A stretch of DNA of 64,000 nucleotides, from contig WNKI01000002.1 of the NCBI GenBank assembly GCA_015350385.1, positions 7,650,718-7,714,717 of the forward strand. The letters are read 5' to 3'. A program made the position numbers and the translations under genes. The notes below the pieces were generated by a model. It searched no databases. It worked only from the letters and a program-made list of their open reading frames with translations, and was not told where the DNA came from. Below, piece after piece: positions 49,377 to 63,962 of this stretch (the first letter of the stretch is position 1; the number at the start of each line of letters is the position of its first letter). This DNA is from Aculops lycopersici. Lineage: Eukaryota > Arthropoda > Arachnida > Trombidiformes > Eriophyidae.

Positions 49377-52300
49377 TTTGTTAAGTGCCAAAGTTGATGC
49401 AATGGCACCTGGAGAGGGATAGAAACAATAGCTTGCTGGATAGATATAATATAATTGTATTAAAATTGGATGATAATTGTAAGATTCGTTGAGAAATAGA
49501 ATTTATCAAGCAGTTAATATTCTCTTACTATCCATCCATCCATCTAGCATTCAAACAGTCATCTCACTCCCCCTAATGCGCGCTCAATATTATTAGCGAG
49601 AAAGCATTGCGCACACACACTCATACAAACACACTCACTTATTCGCTGCAGCAACACTGCACTTTGCTGCAGCAGCAGCACCAGTGGCGGCCGCACTGCA
49701 CAGTGCAGGCATCAGGAGAGCGAGACAGAGAAAGAAGCAGCACCAGGGGCGGCAGCAGCGCCAGCTCCATCGCCTTTAGCCACCAAGAGAGCTCCACCAC
49801 CGGGCAGAGTGAGCACAGAGCAGTAGCGGCCGCGGCAACAGGCGCACCAGCGACACACAGCGCACACACAACCGAATAAGAGAGACTCGCATTTCTCCAC
49901 TCTCGAGTCGAGCTGCCGTCGTCGTCGTCACTGACGCTGCCGAGTGTGGCTCGCTCACTTGCAAGTGCGCTTGAGAGTGAGTTTGTGCGTCTGTGCGTCC
50001 GTCATCTTTGCAGCCTCAACCGAGTGGGTGCGTGTGTCTGGTCGACTGAAATTGCAGTAGCCGCAAAGGGGGGCCGAGAGCGGCGCTGCTACTGCTGCTC
50101 CTCTTGTTGCTGGCGACTGTGAGACTTGTTGCTGTCGCTGCCCTCTGTTGCTGCCGTTGCTGCAGCATTCAGTTCCAATGCAACGCAGTGCATGGGAGAA
50201 AGAGAGAGACGAGTCGGCGTTGGCCGACTTGTAGCCACGATAGCAGCGGAAGGAAGAGAGGAACGCTAACTAATTAGCTGGCGAGCCAGCAGAGATAAAG
50301 TGGGAGCTATGGGAGAGTGAGAGAAAGATAGGGTTTTACTTACCTTTAGTTTGATAGAAAGCGAGCGAGAGAGAGAGACTGGCCGGCCGGCAAACTTGTT
50401 GATGTGATTGTTGCTGCTGCTATTGTTATTCTGGTTCTGGTCCTGGTTCTGATACCGATTCTGGTTGTTGTTGTTGATGCTGTTACGACTATTACCACTA
50501 CTATTATTATACAATTATAATTTTTATAATTGATACTTTTATTGTGGTTTGTATAGCACGCGGGACTGGCCGTTACGCCTGTTCATTCGGGTGGCAATAG
50601 CCCGCGACCGCCGCCACCGCTGATTTAGTTCCAAAAATGCCGCTGGAGGCGCCTAAAGCGAGAAAGGCTATTTCTCTTGCACGGTAAGTGCCGACTCCTG
50701 CCAATCGTGCAACAGCAACAACAAGCCGACGCCCGACTGTGCGGCGTATTTGGTGCACCGATAGCAACAAGTCCATGCCGATTTGTTTTCTCGCATCTCC
50801 TAGTCCGAAAACTGCCGCTGGCCACTGAGTCAAGGATGAGCTTTACGGACGCCGTACACCTGTTGCCTGTTCGCCTATCTGCACGCCGCTAATGAACTCA
50901 TCTCATATCTGCAGATTGCAGCGGTGGAGTCGCTCGCCTGCGCACGACGAAGAAGTCGGCCGACAACCATGCTGCCCAGTAAACACCAACACGACAGTCC
51001 ACCACCTGTGCGAGCTTGCCAGCTCGATTCAAGCTGAGTGTTCGTACATGAGAATAAGTATGTATGTGTGTTTTGAGGCTTTGTGATTACCTTCTGGCTC
51101 TCCCTCCTACTGACATACAACTTTGGAGCGGACAATGTTGTGGTTAAAAGTTGGTTGGAGGATTACTAGAGGATTAAGAGGAAGTGAAGGGAACAGTGGC
51201 AACACAGTGGTAATCAACTTGAGACCAACTCTAGCCGAGAGCTACCTGGTAGTAAAGACATTATACTAATGATACTAACAAAAATAATATTGATGAACCT
51301 CAACGAATTAGTTGTATGGTGGACCTGTCGGTGGCGATTTGTCGGCCACTGTAAGCCGGTGGCAGCTTCCGTTGTTGGCGTCCGCTATCGTCGTGCCTGC
51401 CAGCCAGCCTCCTGCGCTATGCAACAATAATCGCATTGCGATGGCAACAGAGTGATCCGAAAAGCTTTCATGTCGCTGCTACCTCTATTGCCACTACTGT
51501 CGCCAGAGAGTGACAAAAAAATTAAACCGGCCACCTACTGGAATCACCGCGAAAGCGGAGCACCCTAATTTTGCGCGCAAATTGCATCAACAGGTTTGAT
51601 TCATTACACGGCAAGCCCGATGCACGGGTTTGATGGCTGCCATTTTATAGCCACCTTCATCGCTACTGCAACACTGTTTGGATTTACAGCCGCAAACTAA
51701 ATAAATTTTCCGCATGCACCAAACTAACGTTATCGCCAATGAGCATATAATGACTTTTTGGCCACCTCTTTTGCTCACTAGCCGCCATCCAGTGCTCAGC
51801 TTCTCTAAAACGCATGAAATGAACATCTCGGCTTTGGGATGACGCAAACTGCAACTTATAACTGAGAGTTTGCATGAGCCGTTCCTCTAAACTGGAGTAC
51901 ATGAGCTAGAGTCTCGAACCACTCTTTGCTGTTATTGTTGTTATTAGGCCAAGTTTCAAAGACAAGCTGTATCTGTGCCAAGGGAGTCTACCGATTGGAT
52001 AGACCAACTGCTAGCGCGTTGCCAAGACCACCGCCAGTGATCATTTGGCAATAACGCCAAGCCCCATAGCTAGACGCCACACAGGTAGACATGCCAACAA
52101 TATAAAATGTTTGCCTGCAATGTTAACGACATCTCTACCACCTGTTGACTAACAAAACCAATGGGGCGATTGCAGTTGCTTTAGTCACGAGGCTCATCCA
52201 AAATCAACACTAGGTGTTTGGCCATCGGCACAAGCTATCCAGCCATTCAGCCATCGGCATGAACAGTCCTATTCACTAGATTCTTGTGCGCACTTGGCGG

Positions 52301-53757
52301 TAATTAGTCGGCGACAACGAAAGGTGGTTGCTTTTGTTTAAATCCCTTTCCCGTCAGTAGACTAAACTATGTGGCACGCAAGTTCGTTAGGCGATGCAAC
52401 TAGGCGACGCAGGTGGTGGTGGTGGTGGCGGCGGCGACAGCAACTGCCAGATGAACAGAAGCTCGACGCCAATGGCACTAAAATGGTGGCCAACCAGTCG
52501 AGGTTAGCTCTGCCTCTGTCATCAGAACCAATTCGACAACTCAGTGTATAAATGGAACTATCAGCACCTGTTGCTGCCCGCTCTGTTGTAGTTGTTGTGC
52601 AATGCGATTCACTTCTCGATCGGCGACCATAAATTATGCTTTTGCTCTCGGTTGCGTCCAGATTATTCTCGCCGACAGCAATGGTGGACAGAAGTAGTGG
52701 CGCTAGCGACCGACCCACCGGCACAAATGCCTGTTTGCTGCCGTCTAATTGATTCGAAGCCGTCAAGTTTTAGTGGGGGTGGTTGTTGGTGGTGTTGTTG
52801 AGTTTGTTAGAGTTAAGCTAGAGGTAATTGCACTTTTGCTATCGCTACTCTTGTCATTCGGCTAATGCGTTTGTAGTTGCAGTTGATCGATTCTATTTTC
52901 TATGGCATCGAGACTGAGCAGAGGTAGAGTTTCCGACGATGACAACAACAATAACAACAAAGACAACGAGGAAACTTCTTTGGTAAAACAGGATATTTGC
53001 GGTAGCCAAGCAACAAGCAGCGAACCTTAGCGACTTTAGTTGGGTCTACCTCAAGTCGTTTGTCTCACTTACTCAATCGCTCATTCACTGACTATGTCTC
53101 TCTCTCTCTCTCCCTACTTCTATCGCTTTCCCTCGACCAGAGATGGCTATTATGTGGTAGCAACTGTCGACGGCATCAACAATCATGGGTGACTAACACA
53201 AATCCCGCTAAACTTTGCTCACGAAATAAGCTTGCCAGTGAAACTTGACAGCATTGGCAGTCACCTGTTATGCATAAGTCATCTCCCTCTCCCTCTCTCA
53301 AAAAGCGAGCGCGCGAGGCCGTCAGGTGGGAACCGCAAGCGGTGGTGGCAGCAACGGCAGCAGTTGCGCCAAAGGCTAGCAACAGCAAGTCTTCAAAAAT
53401 AAAGTCTTTCTACCCAAAGACTTGTCGCTTCAGTGGCACTATAACACTATTTTAATGTATGCTTCTATTCAGCAAGCTAGCTGGCAAAACCGTGTCACTA
53501 GACTCGGCTTACTGTAGCACTGCTGCTCCTGTCAGCTCACCTGTCATCCATCGCGAGTGTTGCCTCTGGCGCTAACCAAATCACTGCTGCTGCCGCCGCC
53601 GTCGCCGCTGTCAACCGGTACCGCTTGTTTGCTTTTGTTAGCCTTCGACTGCAAGACCAACAGACTGACTAAATGAGCCGACAGACTAGCTAAATACACA
53701 GCAAATCTAGATAAGCTTCTCTCTCTCTCTCTCTCTCTCNCTCTNTCTCTCTNTCTC

Positions 53758-53777
53758 NNNNNNNNNNNNNNNNNNNN
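53758..53777. other. Assembly gap (20 N)
   Basis: Twenty consecutive N in a (CT)n context, plus single N at 53740, 53745 and 53753. Confidence 1.
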
Positions 53778-53861
53778 CTCTCTCTACTCTCTCTACGTAC
53801 TACTACGTCTACTCTACTCTACTCTACTACTCTCTACTCTCTCTCTCTCTCTACTCTCTCT

Positions 53862-53974
<113 letters not shown>

Positions 53975-54838
53975 CTATTCTTAGTGCACCAAGGAGAAAG
54001 AAATTCTTTGTCGTCGAAGTTTGCCTTTCCATCACTCTCGCTCATGGAGACTTAACTTTGGCTAATCAAGTCAGCAAGCAACCAGTTCGAACAAGTGAAT
54101 GCTAAGTGATAAGCGAACGTCGATTATTTTTACGCTAGCGGTGAGCAAGTTTTTCCATTTCCCCCTATCGGTTAGACGGTTCCAGTAGAATGATGGCGCC
54201 GTCGTTAAGCCAAATACGAAGACGATGACAGGGAGAGTGAGCAGGAGGATGGGAGTGGAAGACTAGCTTCATCTGATTGCGTTCGTCATCTCGCAGACAT
54301 GATTCTATTATTGCCGCTACTGCCCTTACCACTGGCGTAGTTATTCTAATAGACTTGCAAGTTTCAACACTTGACTGTACCTGTGGAATGTTATGGTAAT
54401 GACGCTCATTATGATGATGATTTGTGGTGAACTATGAAGCGAGAGTAAATCCTTTCAAATTGATAAGCCGAGCAAATTGATTATTGATGAGAGACAGGTG
54501 CGCATACCTGTTGATTTTGGTAGACAGAGGCGCGAGTGAATATTCTTTCGCTTCTTCGGTCGCTCGCCCGCTCTCACTAATAACCTTAAATTTTCTGATC
54601 GATAGTCTCGTTCATCTGAATGCACCTACTGCGAGGTAATGTGGACCTGCATTGTGCAACTTGTATCATGTTTTAATCATTCTCCGATTGGAAGGGAGAT
54701 TTATAAGCCAGGCGATAAGAGTAATGGAAATGTCAAAAAGATTATCCTTATAATAATGACCTTTAATCTTAAAAGGTAGAGTCTTCTAATAGTTCTATTA
54801 TTTAGATTGATATTGATTGAGACGATAAACTATTTCTT

Positions 54839-56789
54839 TTAGATGAACTTTTCATTATTACTGTCCATCTCAGCTTCTAATTGCACATATCTATCTAGCA
54901 GTGATTTATAGACATCAATTGAGGCAATTGGCGTTGGATCGGCAACCTTGATTAAATTTTTGTCGCCCTCATCGGAGCCCAAAACCATTTCCATAAAATC
55001 TATCGGCCTATCGTTGATATCTGGTGTCTTTCCAAAGGATTGATCTAATTTCTGTTGCTCCAGCTCGTAGGCATACTTGGCCAAGAAAGCGGCGCCCAGG
55101 CTAGCTGAGTTGGGTTGGTCTAAAGTGTACACGGGCGAGTGGTATATATCTGCCACCACCTGTAGAATGTCCTTATTGCCTGACGCGCCACCGGTAACTA
55201 GAACTCGATTTATCTTCGACATGTCTAAACCTAAAGCTTGACTATGATGATAAAGGCGCATAAATTGGCCCTCTAGACAGGCGCGAATTTCAAGCTCGTT
55301 TGAGAATGAATCCACCCGTTGATTGAGTTTGTTATACCTGTAGTCGCCAATGCAAAGGGGAAATATTTCACGGAGATCATAGTAGAAGCCAATGTTACCG
55401 AAGTTACCGCGTGGAACTGAGTTGAGCAACTCGGAAAACTTGTCCCAATTGCCATCCGCGCAAGTGTCTCGTATCCTCTCGCGAGTAATGGATCCATTCT
55501 TGAAGCAAACCAATCCCATAAACTGATTCTCGTCCACTGGATTCCTAAGCACGTGGCCATTGACTCCTGGCTGTGGCTGGTCGAGCCAAAAGAAAGCAGT
55601 GTCACTAGTACCTAGGCTTAGGATAACCTCGTCTTTAGCTAGACACAGTCCGGCCATTGAACCAGGATTGTCGCCAGTGAACGAGCTTATGAGGCATTCC
55701 GGTGGGAATCCGTACCTTTCCACGTAATACCTTGCAACTCGTCCAATAACCTCGTGAGTATCAACAATGTTATCAATTATTGCGGTGCTGCTATTGTTAT
55801 CTGTGCAACCGAGTCTAGCTCTTAAGTTTGATACTTCACTTGCCAACTGGGTGCCATCGAGCTCTTCAAAACCCCCGCCCCTTCCATGCGCCACTATGGC
55901 CTCAAGACACTTGTGGGACCATTTTTTTGTTCTGATGTCCATCATGTTCATGCCCGAGGCATCTGAAGCATCTAGCGGCGCATAGGAGCCGCACATAACT
56001 GATGCCAGAAAGTTACTAATCAATGTTATCCTCTCAGTGGCTTGGTAAACTTCCTGCTTGTGACGCATAACCTTGGCAATCTGAGACCCAGTGAATCTCT
56101 CATACGCCCGGCTTCCCGTTATTTCAGCTAACTTCTTAGCGCCGCCAACATACTTTTCAATCATCTTACACTCCTCTGTTGTGCTTGAGTCCATCCAAAC
56201 TGGCGTCTCTCGTAAGGTAAAAGCAGTTAGCAATGCCTTGTGTAAGTATTCATCAGGATTGAGATTAGCCAAGAGCGAGCTAGATTCACGGCGCCACCAA
56301 ACACTTCCATGTTGTTGGGCGCATCCCGAAATACCAATAACGGTACTAAAATCAAGCCCATCTATCTTGAGCTTGTCGAAACATAAATCTAAAGCCTTGA
56401 GCCACATGTTAACTGGAGCTAGGACTGTATTGCTTCCATCGTCGCTTTTGTACACGCCGCCCTTTGTCTTGTACTCGCCGAGTTCCTCGTCAAACTTAAC
56501 GGCAACATGGTTGCATATCTTGAGTTTATCGTCGACAACGATGGCTTTCAACTGTGAGAAGATGGAGGAATTTTAAAACTCAGGTTAGCTTCGGCCAATG
56601 AGTTACACGTTGATTTGCAAATCCAATTCACCTGCTATCGAAGACAAACGAGCAACCTACCTGTTGAGTGCTCAAATCGAAGCCGATAAATTTTGAGTTT
56701 GAGTCTACATTCTCTCTGTTTTGCAGGGAGATATTATCAAAATGGATAGTTGAAACGTCCGTTCGGTTCGAGCTATCGTCGGTGGACAT
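54839..56789 (-). CDS. XYLB: D-xylulose kinase (XYLB), two exons
   Basis: FGGY-family kinase that phosphorylates D-xylulose to xylulose-5-phosphate. Exon 1 is 56661-56789 (43 codons, ending FIGFDLSTQQ), exon 2 54839-56551 beginning LKAIVVDD; gtaggt at 56660 and ttctcacag at 56552 on the minus strand delimit a 109-bp intron. Joining them gives the uninterrupted FGGY start FIGFDLSTQQLKAIVVD. Product about 613 residues, somewhat over the human 536. Key motifs: ISGCAQQHGSVWW, PVWMDSSTTEEC, GSRAYERFTGSQIAK, SDASGMNMMDI, SFTGDNPGSMAGL, LSLGTSDTAFFWL and GGASGNKDILQ. Starting only in exon 2 would lose the first strand of the phosphate-binding loop. Confidence 0.93.
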
Positions 56790-57740
56790 GATGAGTTTTA
56801 TTCTTGTTTCTCTATCTAATTATCTATATTTACCTGATATATTGTATATTGATTTTAGAGTGGTTCATCTACAGTGGGATAAATTGTACCGAGATTGCTG
56901 ATGTTTTGTTTGTTTTATTGAACGATTACGGATGTGACTATGATGATTTCAACGAATAGATAACAGGTTGTTGTATGAAACTGTATCGCATGTTGTTGCG
57001 TTGTCTTCGTTCTTTGCCATGATTTCACCAACTAACTACTCAATTTACTAACAAAACAATGACTTCTAATGCCTCTCACTCTCGTATTGATGTCACGCGA
57101 AACTCATCTTGACTTCAGCTAGTATCTTGCAGTTGGTGTGACAATATTGGTAGTAACGTTGGTCTCATGTATTCTAAGCTCTGTATAAATATAAGTACAG
57201 ATCTCAAATATGAGCTAACGCTACTTGGATTGTCGCAACAATGATAACAATAGAGGAGAACTTGCTATCTGCTAGACACTGCCGTTGTATTTATATAGTG
57301 ACGATGATTTCACCGCTTCATTGACAATATCATTGATCAGTCTACAAATTTTTTGAGACTGATTCTGCAATTTGACATCAGTTTTTATATAAAATCCAAT
57401 AAAGCTATCAGTATCAAGAATATTACCGTAGCGATAAGGCCCGCCAACAGACAACAACATGAAGCAAAACAACAGGTGTACCACCTGTGACTGACAAAAG
57501 TTTTGTTAGAGACTCAAGAAATGAATCCAACAGGTTGAACTTTCTATGCAACCAGCGCACGCTCACTCATCAGGTCAAGTATGTATAAAATAGATTTTAT
57601 TTCTTTAAGATCCTGTAGGATAAAATATAATACAGTTTTAATATTAACAAGTGGCGAGATGACTTGCATCCGTAACTTTTTCATACAGACAATAGGAGGA
57701 TTAGCTCGAACACTCCTAGATTTTCTAAACCATGGTGAAT
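56790..57740. other. Intergenic, XYLB upstream / 3' flank of membrane protein
   Basis: Nearly 1 kb without a supported gene. A minus-strand frame at 57272-57484 begins with a hydrophobic run but has no homologue I recognise (see rejected items). Confidence 0.5.
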
Positions 57741-60700
57741 TTATAGTTGAACTCTCGATTCCAAGATGTCGCTGGGCGCTGAATCTAAATCTTGATCACT
57801 GAATATTGTCACCTTCTTTGAGGGGGAAATTTGATACGAGTTGAATTGGTTACTTCCCTGTCCACGGGGTTGGTTATTACTGTTCTTGTTTAAATGCTCA
57901 TAGTTAATTCTATTATCGTTGCGTACTCTATCGAAATCGTCATTTGGTATGGTAGTCTTAGCCTTCCCGTCACCGTCGAAATGGGATTCGAGAACATCCT
58001 GCGGATCCTGGCTCTTGGTCAGTTTGGCACCCTCCTTACGGTTGGATTTACTGGGTGACTTGCTGCTACTATCACCACCATCCTTACTTCTATCTTTAGA
58101 ATTACTCTTGCTAATAGAGCTCATATCCTCTCCATTCTTGCTGGTGTGGGTAGATTTGGACGAGCTTCCACTGCCGCCTAGTTGCGTCATTAAGTTTGGA
58201 TCAAACAAGTGGCCTCTGTCAATCAATTCAAGGAATGGGTTACCTGATAGTCCCTTGCCTATTTCACCCGCTAGGCCGGCCGGTTGCATCAAACCTACTT
58301 GCTCTTCGGGAATTGCACTTGCGCCTCGCATATAACCCCCAACTCTGCCGCCGGGCATGAAGGCTGCTGGGCCCCCGGCGCCCCCAGCTGCACCAATGAG
58401 CTTGGGAAATCCGCCGAGCAACAATCCAGGTTTGCGAACATAATTTGCAATACTATTCACTGCGGCCGTAGACTCGTCTGCCTCTGGGTAGATGCCTCCG
58501 TTCACCACCTCATAGTTGCCAGATCCAAGAATTCCATACTTTAGCTGACGAGTCTCCTCACCAGGGTGTCCGTAGAAGTCTATGTCAGCTCTTGGTTGAT
58601 TTCGGCGAGTGTAGGCTTGACTGTCGGTACTTCCACTCCCAACACTTGACTCATTATCGCTGTTTCCAGATCGATTCAACTTTGAATCAGACTGACCGTT
58701 TGAGTCATCTTGTCCACTTCCGCCACCCGAATCAGACGATGATGAGCTCGACCTGTTTGGCCTCTCGTCATTTGATATACCAAATTCAGCATCGTCCATC
58801 TCGTCTCTTCGCTTCTCGTTCATCCCATCGTCATCTTCATCTGCATCCTCCTCTAGCTCATCATTTGTACTCGCTGTTCCTAATAACTTACTCATCAATC
58901 CACTACCCGCCGTCTCATATACGACAGTCTTCTTGTCTTTGTTATGACGATCATGTTGATTGTTATGTTGGCTAGAGGGGGAAATCTGTTGCAACGGTTT
59001 GTAATGTTTCATCGGTCGACCATCTGGTCGAACAACACTCATTGGCCTTGAATCCATGTACTCCTCTTCCTCATCACCTCCAACTTCCCTCTCATTATCA
59101 TCGTGGTATATCTTCAACTGACTCCTTGAATTCTTCCGGATTGATCTCTTGTTTCTGGTAGGGTTTAGTCCGGATGTTTGATGTTGCGTTTTGTGATTTT
59201 GTGTATGTTGAGCTCGCGCCACTAAAGCCTGCGGGCTGCCTATGATGTTCGAGACAATTACCTTGGGTGACGACTCTATAGGTAGTTGCTGATAGGTTAC
59301 CGACAAGTCAACATGTTGCATTTGTGCCCCTGGATTATAACCAAGTGGCACCTTGACATCACCACCAGTGGTTGGTCTATCTTGCATCTTGGCTTGTGGG
59401 GGGTGGTTTTGGTGGTGTATACCCGACGGCTGTTGCTGCTGCCTAGGAGCTTGGGCGTTGATCAAAGCATTATGGTTATTGTGGTTACTTGCCACCGCCT
59501 GGGGCTGGTTTGCATTCATTATAACCTGTGGCATACTACCGGGCGACCTGTAGACGCGTCTCGAATGATCCACATCATCAGCTTGACTCATTGTCGCGAC
59601 AAACTGCCCTTGACCTTGATTCGAGGAACCCGCCCAAACTCGATCAACCTTACCGTTTTGGATTAACGAAAGTTGCTGTTGTTGAGCTTCATGGTTCGAT
59701 TGATCCAATTGTTGTTGCTGTTGGCTTGCGATATTCTCTATTGAGTTTCGACGATATTGTTCCTGGGTATGAAGATTCGGCTGGTAGAATGTATTTTGCT
59801 CAACAGTTTGTTGCATCGCAGGCTGTTGTTGATTGTTACGCAAAAAGCCTGCAGCATTCGAGGCTACAAAGTCAGCATTGCTATTCATCGATGGATTGTA
59901 ACTTCCGCCTGCCGTGGGAGGAATCCAATTTTGAGGCGTGCCTTTCGGTGGAGGAAATGCGGGTAAGATGTTAGTGCGCAAAGATCTCGCTAGAATCGAG
60001 TTAAAGTCTGTTGGGGAGGCGGAAACTCGATGGTAGTGCTGATTCGATTCGCTAGCGTCGTGGCTATTTGGTAATATGAAGTCGTTGTTGTTGGAACTCG
60101 ACGAGGAACCCTGAAGCAGGGATAGTAGAGGACCAGGTAGCGATCTAAGTTGCTGTAGAATACCAGGCTGTTGTTTGTTACCAGATGACTGTTCAGCGTT
60201 ATTTACTGACCCACCACCGCCAGTGGATTGATGGTTTGGTCTTGCTAATTTGATAAGATCATTTAGCAATACGGAAATAGGTAAAGAGGAGCCAAATGGT
60301 CGATGATAACTCGGCGGGTTCGCTGTCTGTGGCTGATTCTGTTGTCCGTGAGTGAAGAAGCTCAGATCTGTAATTGTATCCTCAGAGTTTCCAAAAGTAT
60401 TGCTCATGTTTCTGTATGAGGGTGACGATGATGGAATATTGAAGTCTCGCAATAGAATCGCGTCACTGAGGGAAGGAGAGGACGACTCATTTGATGGCAT
60501 GCGAGTGTATGAGGTCATCATGTCATCGGAGTCCATTGACTGACCATTAGATTGTTGACTTCCACCGTACGGTCCATGCATAGCCAATGATGGAGTTACA
60601 GGTATTTGGTCGATTTGAGGAACTGGAATGGAACTATGTGGACTGTTGGACTGGTAATTGCCATTCATTTCCGACGATGAACTACCTTTGGCTAACGAGC

Positions 60701-62366
60701 TGCGAGTTGTGTGAATGTCATCAAGTGCCATATCCGATTGAAAATTATTATCATTGTCCGCTTCCGATGCATCGAATTTGTTTGGATTGTTGACGTTCCT
60801 CCTCCCACTGGCACTTGAGCTAGCTGCATGCTGGTGACGAAGGTGGCGAGCTGATTGTTGGCCACTAGAACCTCCAGAATTGCTTGTTGTTGGCTTATTA
60901 TTCAATCTATTTGTGTCTGCATCACCATGAACTGCCTTGCTTGGAGTTGGCTCTGTGCTCAATGCGTCATAAGCGTCGTTTGTGTTCAAACTAACTTGAG
61001 CAGAGGTAGTGGTCACAATCTGTGGTAGCTGGTTATTATCATTGAGCACTGATGCTATTGGCGGTTTGTTGAACTCTGAGATGTCGTCATGCTTGTATTG
61101 TTGACGATTATAATGGTGATGATTGTTCACAGGCTCTTTTTGGTGGGGTAAGCGAGTTGACTTGGTCATGGGCTGCACCTGAGGCCCACGAGTTAAGATA
61201 TCTCCAACTTCCGAATGGCCTCCAATGTCCCCTGTGTGGCCATCGAATCCCCCGATAGAACCACCGCCGCTCACGTCCGATAGACTACTTCCGCCGCCTT
61301 CATTAGCAATTATGTGTCCATAATCTGTCTCATCAGGCAGAGCCAGAAGTTGTTTGTCTACGTTGAAAAAATGTTTAAAGATATTGTTATGGAGAAGTTC
61401 AGACATTTTCAACGTTAGTGTCATACTAGACGATAGACTCGACAGTTCAGGATTCAGTGCATTTGTGACGCTAAGCTCGATCTTAGACGCTGGATCGAGG
61501 CATCGGAGACAGAGAGTAGAATGAAAAAATGACAGTTCAAGATAATAACTAACTAGTAGTAAAGAACCAGACTTGGCCCGACACGGCGGTAGCTGTGGTG
61601 GTGTAGAGGTGACACAATATACACACTATCCCTAGCTTCTTGCTTGTCGACATGGTCTCTGCACTCCCGCTAACATTGTAATCGAGTTCCAACACCTGGA
61701 AAGAGAGCTCGCTACAATATGTCCTGTTCCGCTGCTCTCAACACCGATGGAGGGTTAAGCAAGAAAACTAATTAGCGCACTACTGCTCACCGTGTCACAA
61801 ACTTGCCAAGCTTTCGCAATGGCAAGGTCTACGATCAGGAGAGCAGACAGACGAGAGGCTTCTGGTGCAGAAGTTATGATCAACTCTTACTCAAGCGCTT
61901 TGCTCTCAGTAAGGCCGGTAGGCAATACCTGTACCCTTCTTTGGCCAGATGAAAGCGGGGATGAAGGAAAGAGGGACCTGTTGCTTGTGGATCCAGTGGA
62001 AATCTTGATCATGTTTGGAGGTGAGGTGAAAAGAGACCTGTCACCGACACGTTACCTGCCGACAATAACTCTTACTAAATCCAATCGATCAACAAACGCA
62101 AAAGATAGTCAACCATCATGGTAACATTCAATGTCCCTCAACAACATGACACTGACGCAAAGCAAAGCTTAGTAACACTTTCGCTTGATCTGAATACTGT
62201 ATCTAGACTTACCTTTGTTTCGAATGGCAGCTATCGTGGTAATTACAATACCAATCACAATTATCACTAAAACCAGGAGAATCTCCCAATTTGCTCTCCA
62301 ATTGAACTTCATATTGATGTATCTTCCTAATTTGGTCGTAGGTCTCTCATGGACTTGTGATGGCAT
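57741..62366 (-). CDS. Large low-complexity single-pass membrane protein, unrecognised
   Basis: Proposed exons: 62213-62366 (51 codons plus one base) and 57741-61489, joined across a 722-723-bp intron (donor GTAAG, acceptor preceded by a pyrimidine tract and CCAG). Phase and frame agree and the junction codon is Ala. Product about 1,300 residues. Exon 1 carries a short polar N-terminus and one hydrophobic segment (about 29-47, LLVLVIIVIGIVITTIAAI), then a huge region rich in Ser, Gln, Asn and Gly with Asp/Glu clusters. A dibasic RNKR site lies in the middle (genomic about 59150). A better conserved-looking block is near 58220-58560 (LKYGILGSGNYEVVNGGIYPE, LGGFPKLIGAAGGAGG). No homologue recognised; function unknown. 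A 3' splice-like TTTCAG immediately precedes the ATG, so a further 5' exon is likely. Confidence 0.7.
61490..62212 (-). other. Predicted intron of the membrane protein gene
   Basis: Inferred from a GTAAG donor and pyrimidine tract/CCAG acceptor that preserve frame and connect the membrane-spanning first exon to the long second exon. An alternative first exon within it cannot be excluded. Confidence 0.65.
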
Positions 62367-63962
62367 CTGAAATCAAGTGTTGTTACGAAGTGTTATGTAT
62401 AATTTAGCTTAGATGATATTATTCTTATCTTCATTTCTTGTAATATTTGGGTTATTTGTTGAGATCATACGATTGAGTCGTTGAGTAATCTTCGACCGTT
62501 CTTACGATTGATTGATCGATTGAGCTTAAACTGATGCATGGATTCTGGTCAGAGTTACAGGCTTGCTTAAGCGCCAATTACAAGATGCTTTTCGATTTGA
62601 ATTTTTGTTAGTCATCAATATCGATTTCATTTCAATCTTGGTTTCTGGCATTTGAGTTGATAATCTGCATTCAATCAAACGGGACACCTTAAGTCAAAAA
62701 ACGAGAATTCACTGATGCAACTGATTTCATCTCTCCCATTTGAACTTTGATTGATCTTACAGACGGAGACGCTTGCAGCTGACCACAACTTGAAAGACTA
62801 TATCTCGGTTCGCGTTGTTGTTTTTGGTCTATCTATCGAGAGATTCTTGTGCTTGTGATTGTTTCGACTTTACTTAGAGCAGCACTGTAATGTCTGGACT
62901 AGGGATCAATTAACTCGATTGAGCGAATTGTCTACCAACTCGCTGACCACCAACTTTGATAACTCAATGAAAGCTAGAGGCTATGAGAAGTTTTACTGAC
63001 TCTCAAAGAACTCACCAAACTTGATTGACTTCAAAAACGTCTCCGGCTAGGTTGAGATTGTAATCAGTGAAAATAATGGCCGAGAAACAACAGCTGCAAT
63101 TCCAGTTGGATACTTCTGACTTAGTCCTCGAGCCACAAGAGACGTCGACAATACGATTTCGTTTCGTAAGACTCGGTAGACTTGATGCCTAGATGGACTA
63201 GAGTTCGATTGCCTGGGTAAACAAGTAAGCTTGGAGATTTTTCTTGAGAAGCTTGAAGTAACCGATGGGTCAAAGTCTTGTCTCCCTCTTCAAAGACTTT
63301 TAGATAATGCACTCGCTTTTGGGCGACAGGAGATTGATTCTATGGCGGCAGTGAAGACTACAACTTTCCACTATTCGGTATTCTAAGCTTCGCAGTATTT
63401 AGCTTATTGTTTGGCATGCATTTAAAAGCTTGCCATCTTGACATACACTTATACAATCCATTGAGTGTGTTATTAGCGACGCTGCATGTGGTTTTGAATT
63501 GTTCGCTTGATGGCTCACCGGTCCTCGGTATATCATCACCTGTGCTTTTGGTGCAACTTGTCGATGCAGATTTAGTCTTCTCCTTTGTTGAGTTCGGTTT
63601 TTTCTTCGAGCTAAAAACTTGTCAAAGACTTCACTTCTCTTCACTACTCACCAGATTAACACTTTAGTAATGCTGTCAAGCTAAGTGACTTGATGCAAAA
63701 AAGAGAGGGACAGAGGGATCCGTTGCAGATGGTGACATTCCCATAAAGGTGAAGATTCACTTTTGCAGTGAAAATCTCGATTGAAATCAACTGTCAGAGG
63801 GTCGATGGCTTGAATTTCTCACAAGTGGTTACTTCTATTCCATGAAGATATCTACCTGTTGTGAAAATTAGCGTGTCCACATGGATTACTAGTCACTCTC
63901 GTTTTACCTTGTCTTTGAATCCTTCTCACCAACATAGTATGTCCCTCTCTTGCTCTCTCTCC

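Noticed and set aside
57272..57484. Minus-strand 62-70 residue frame with hydrophobic start
   Set aside because: No ATG at the hydrophobic run's start except an internal one, no homologue and no promoter or splice support. Might be a small secreted peptide but cannot be claimed.
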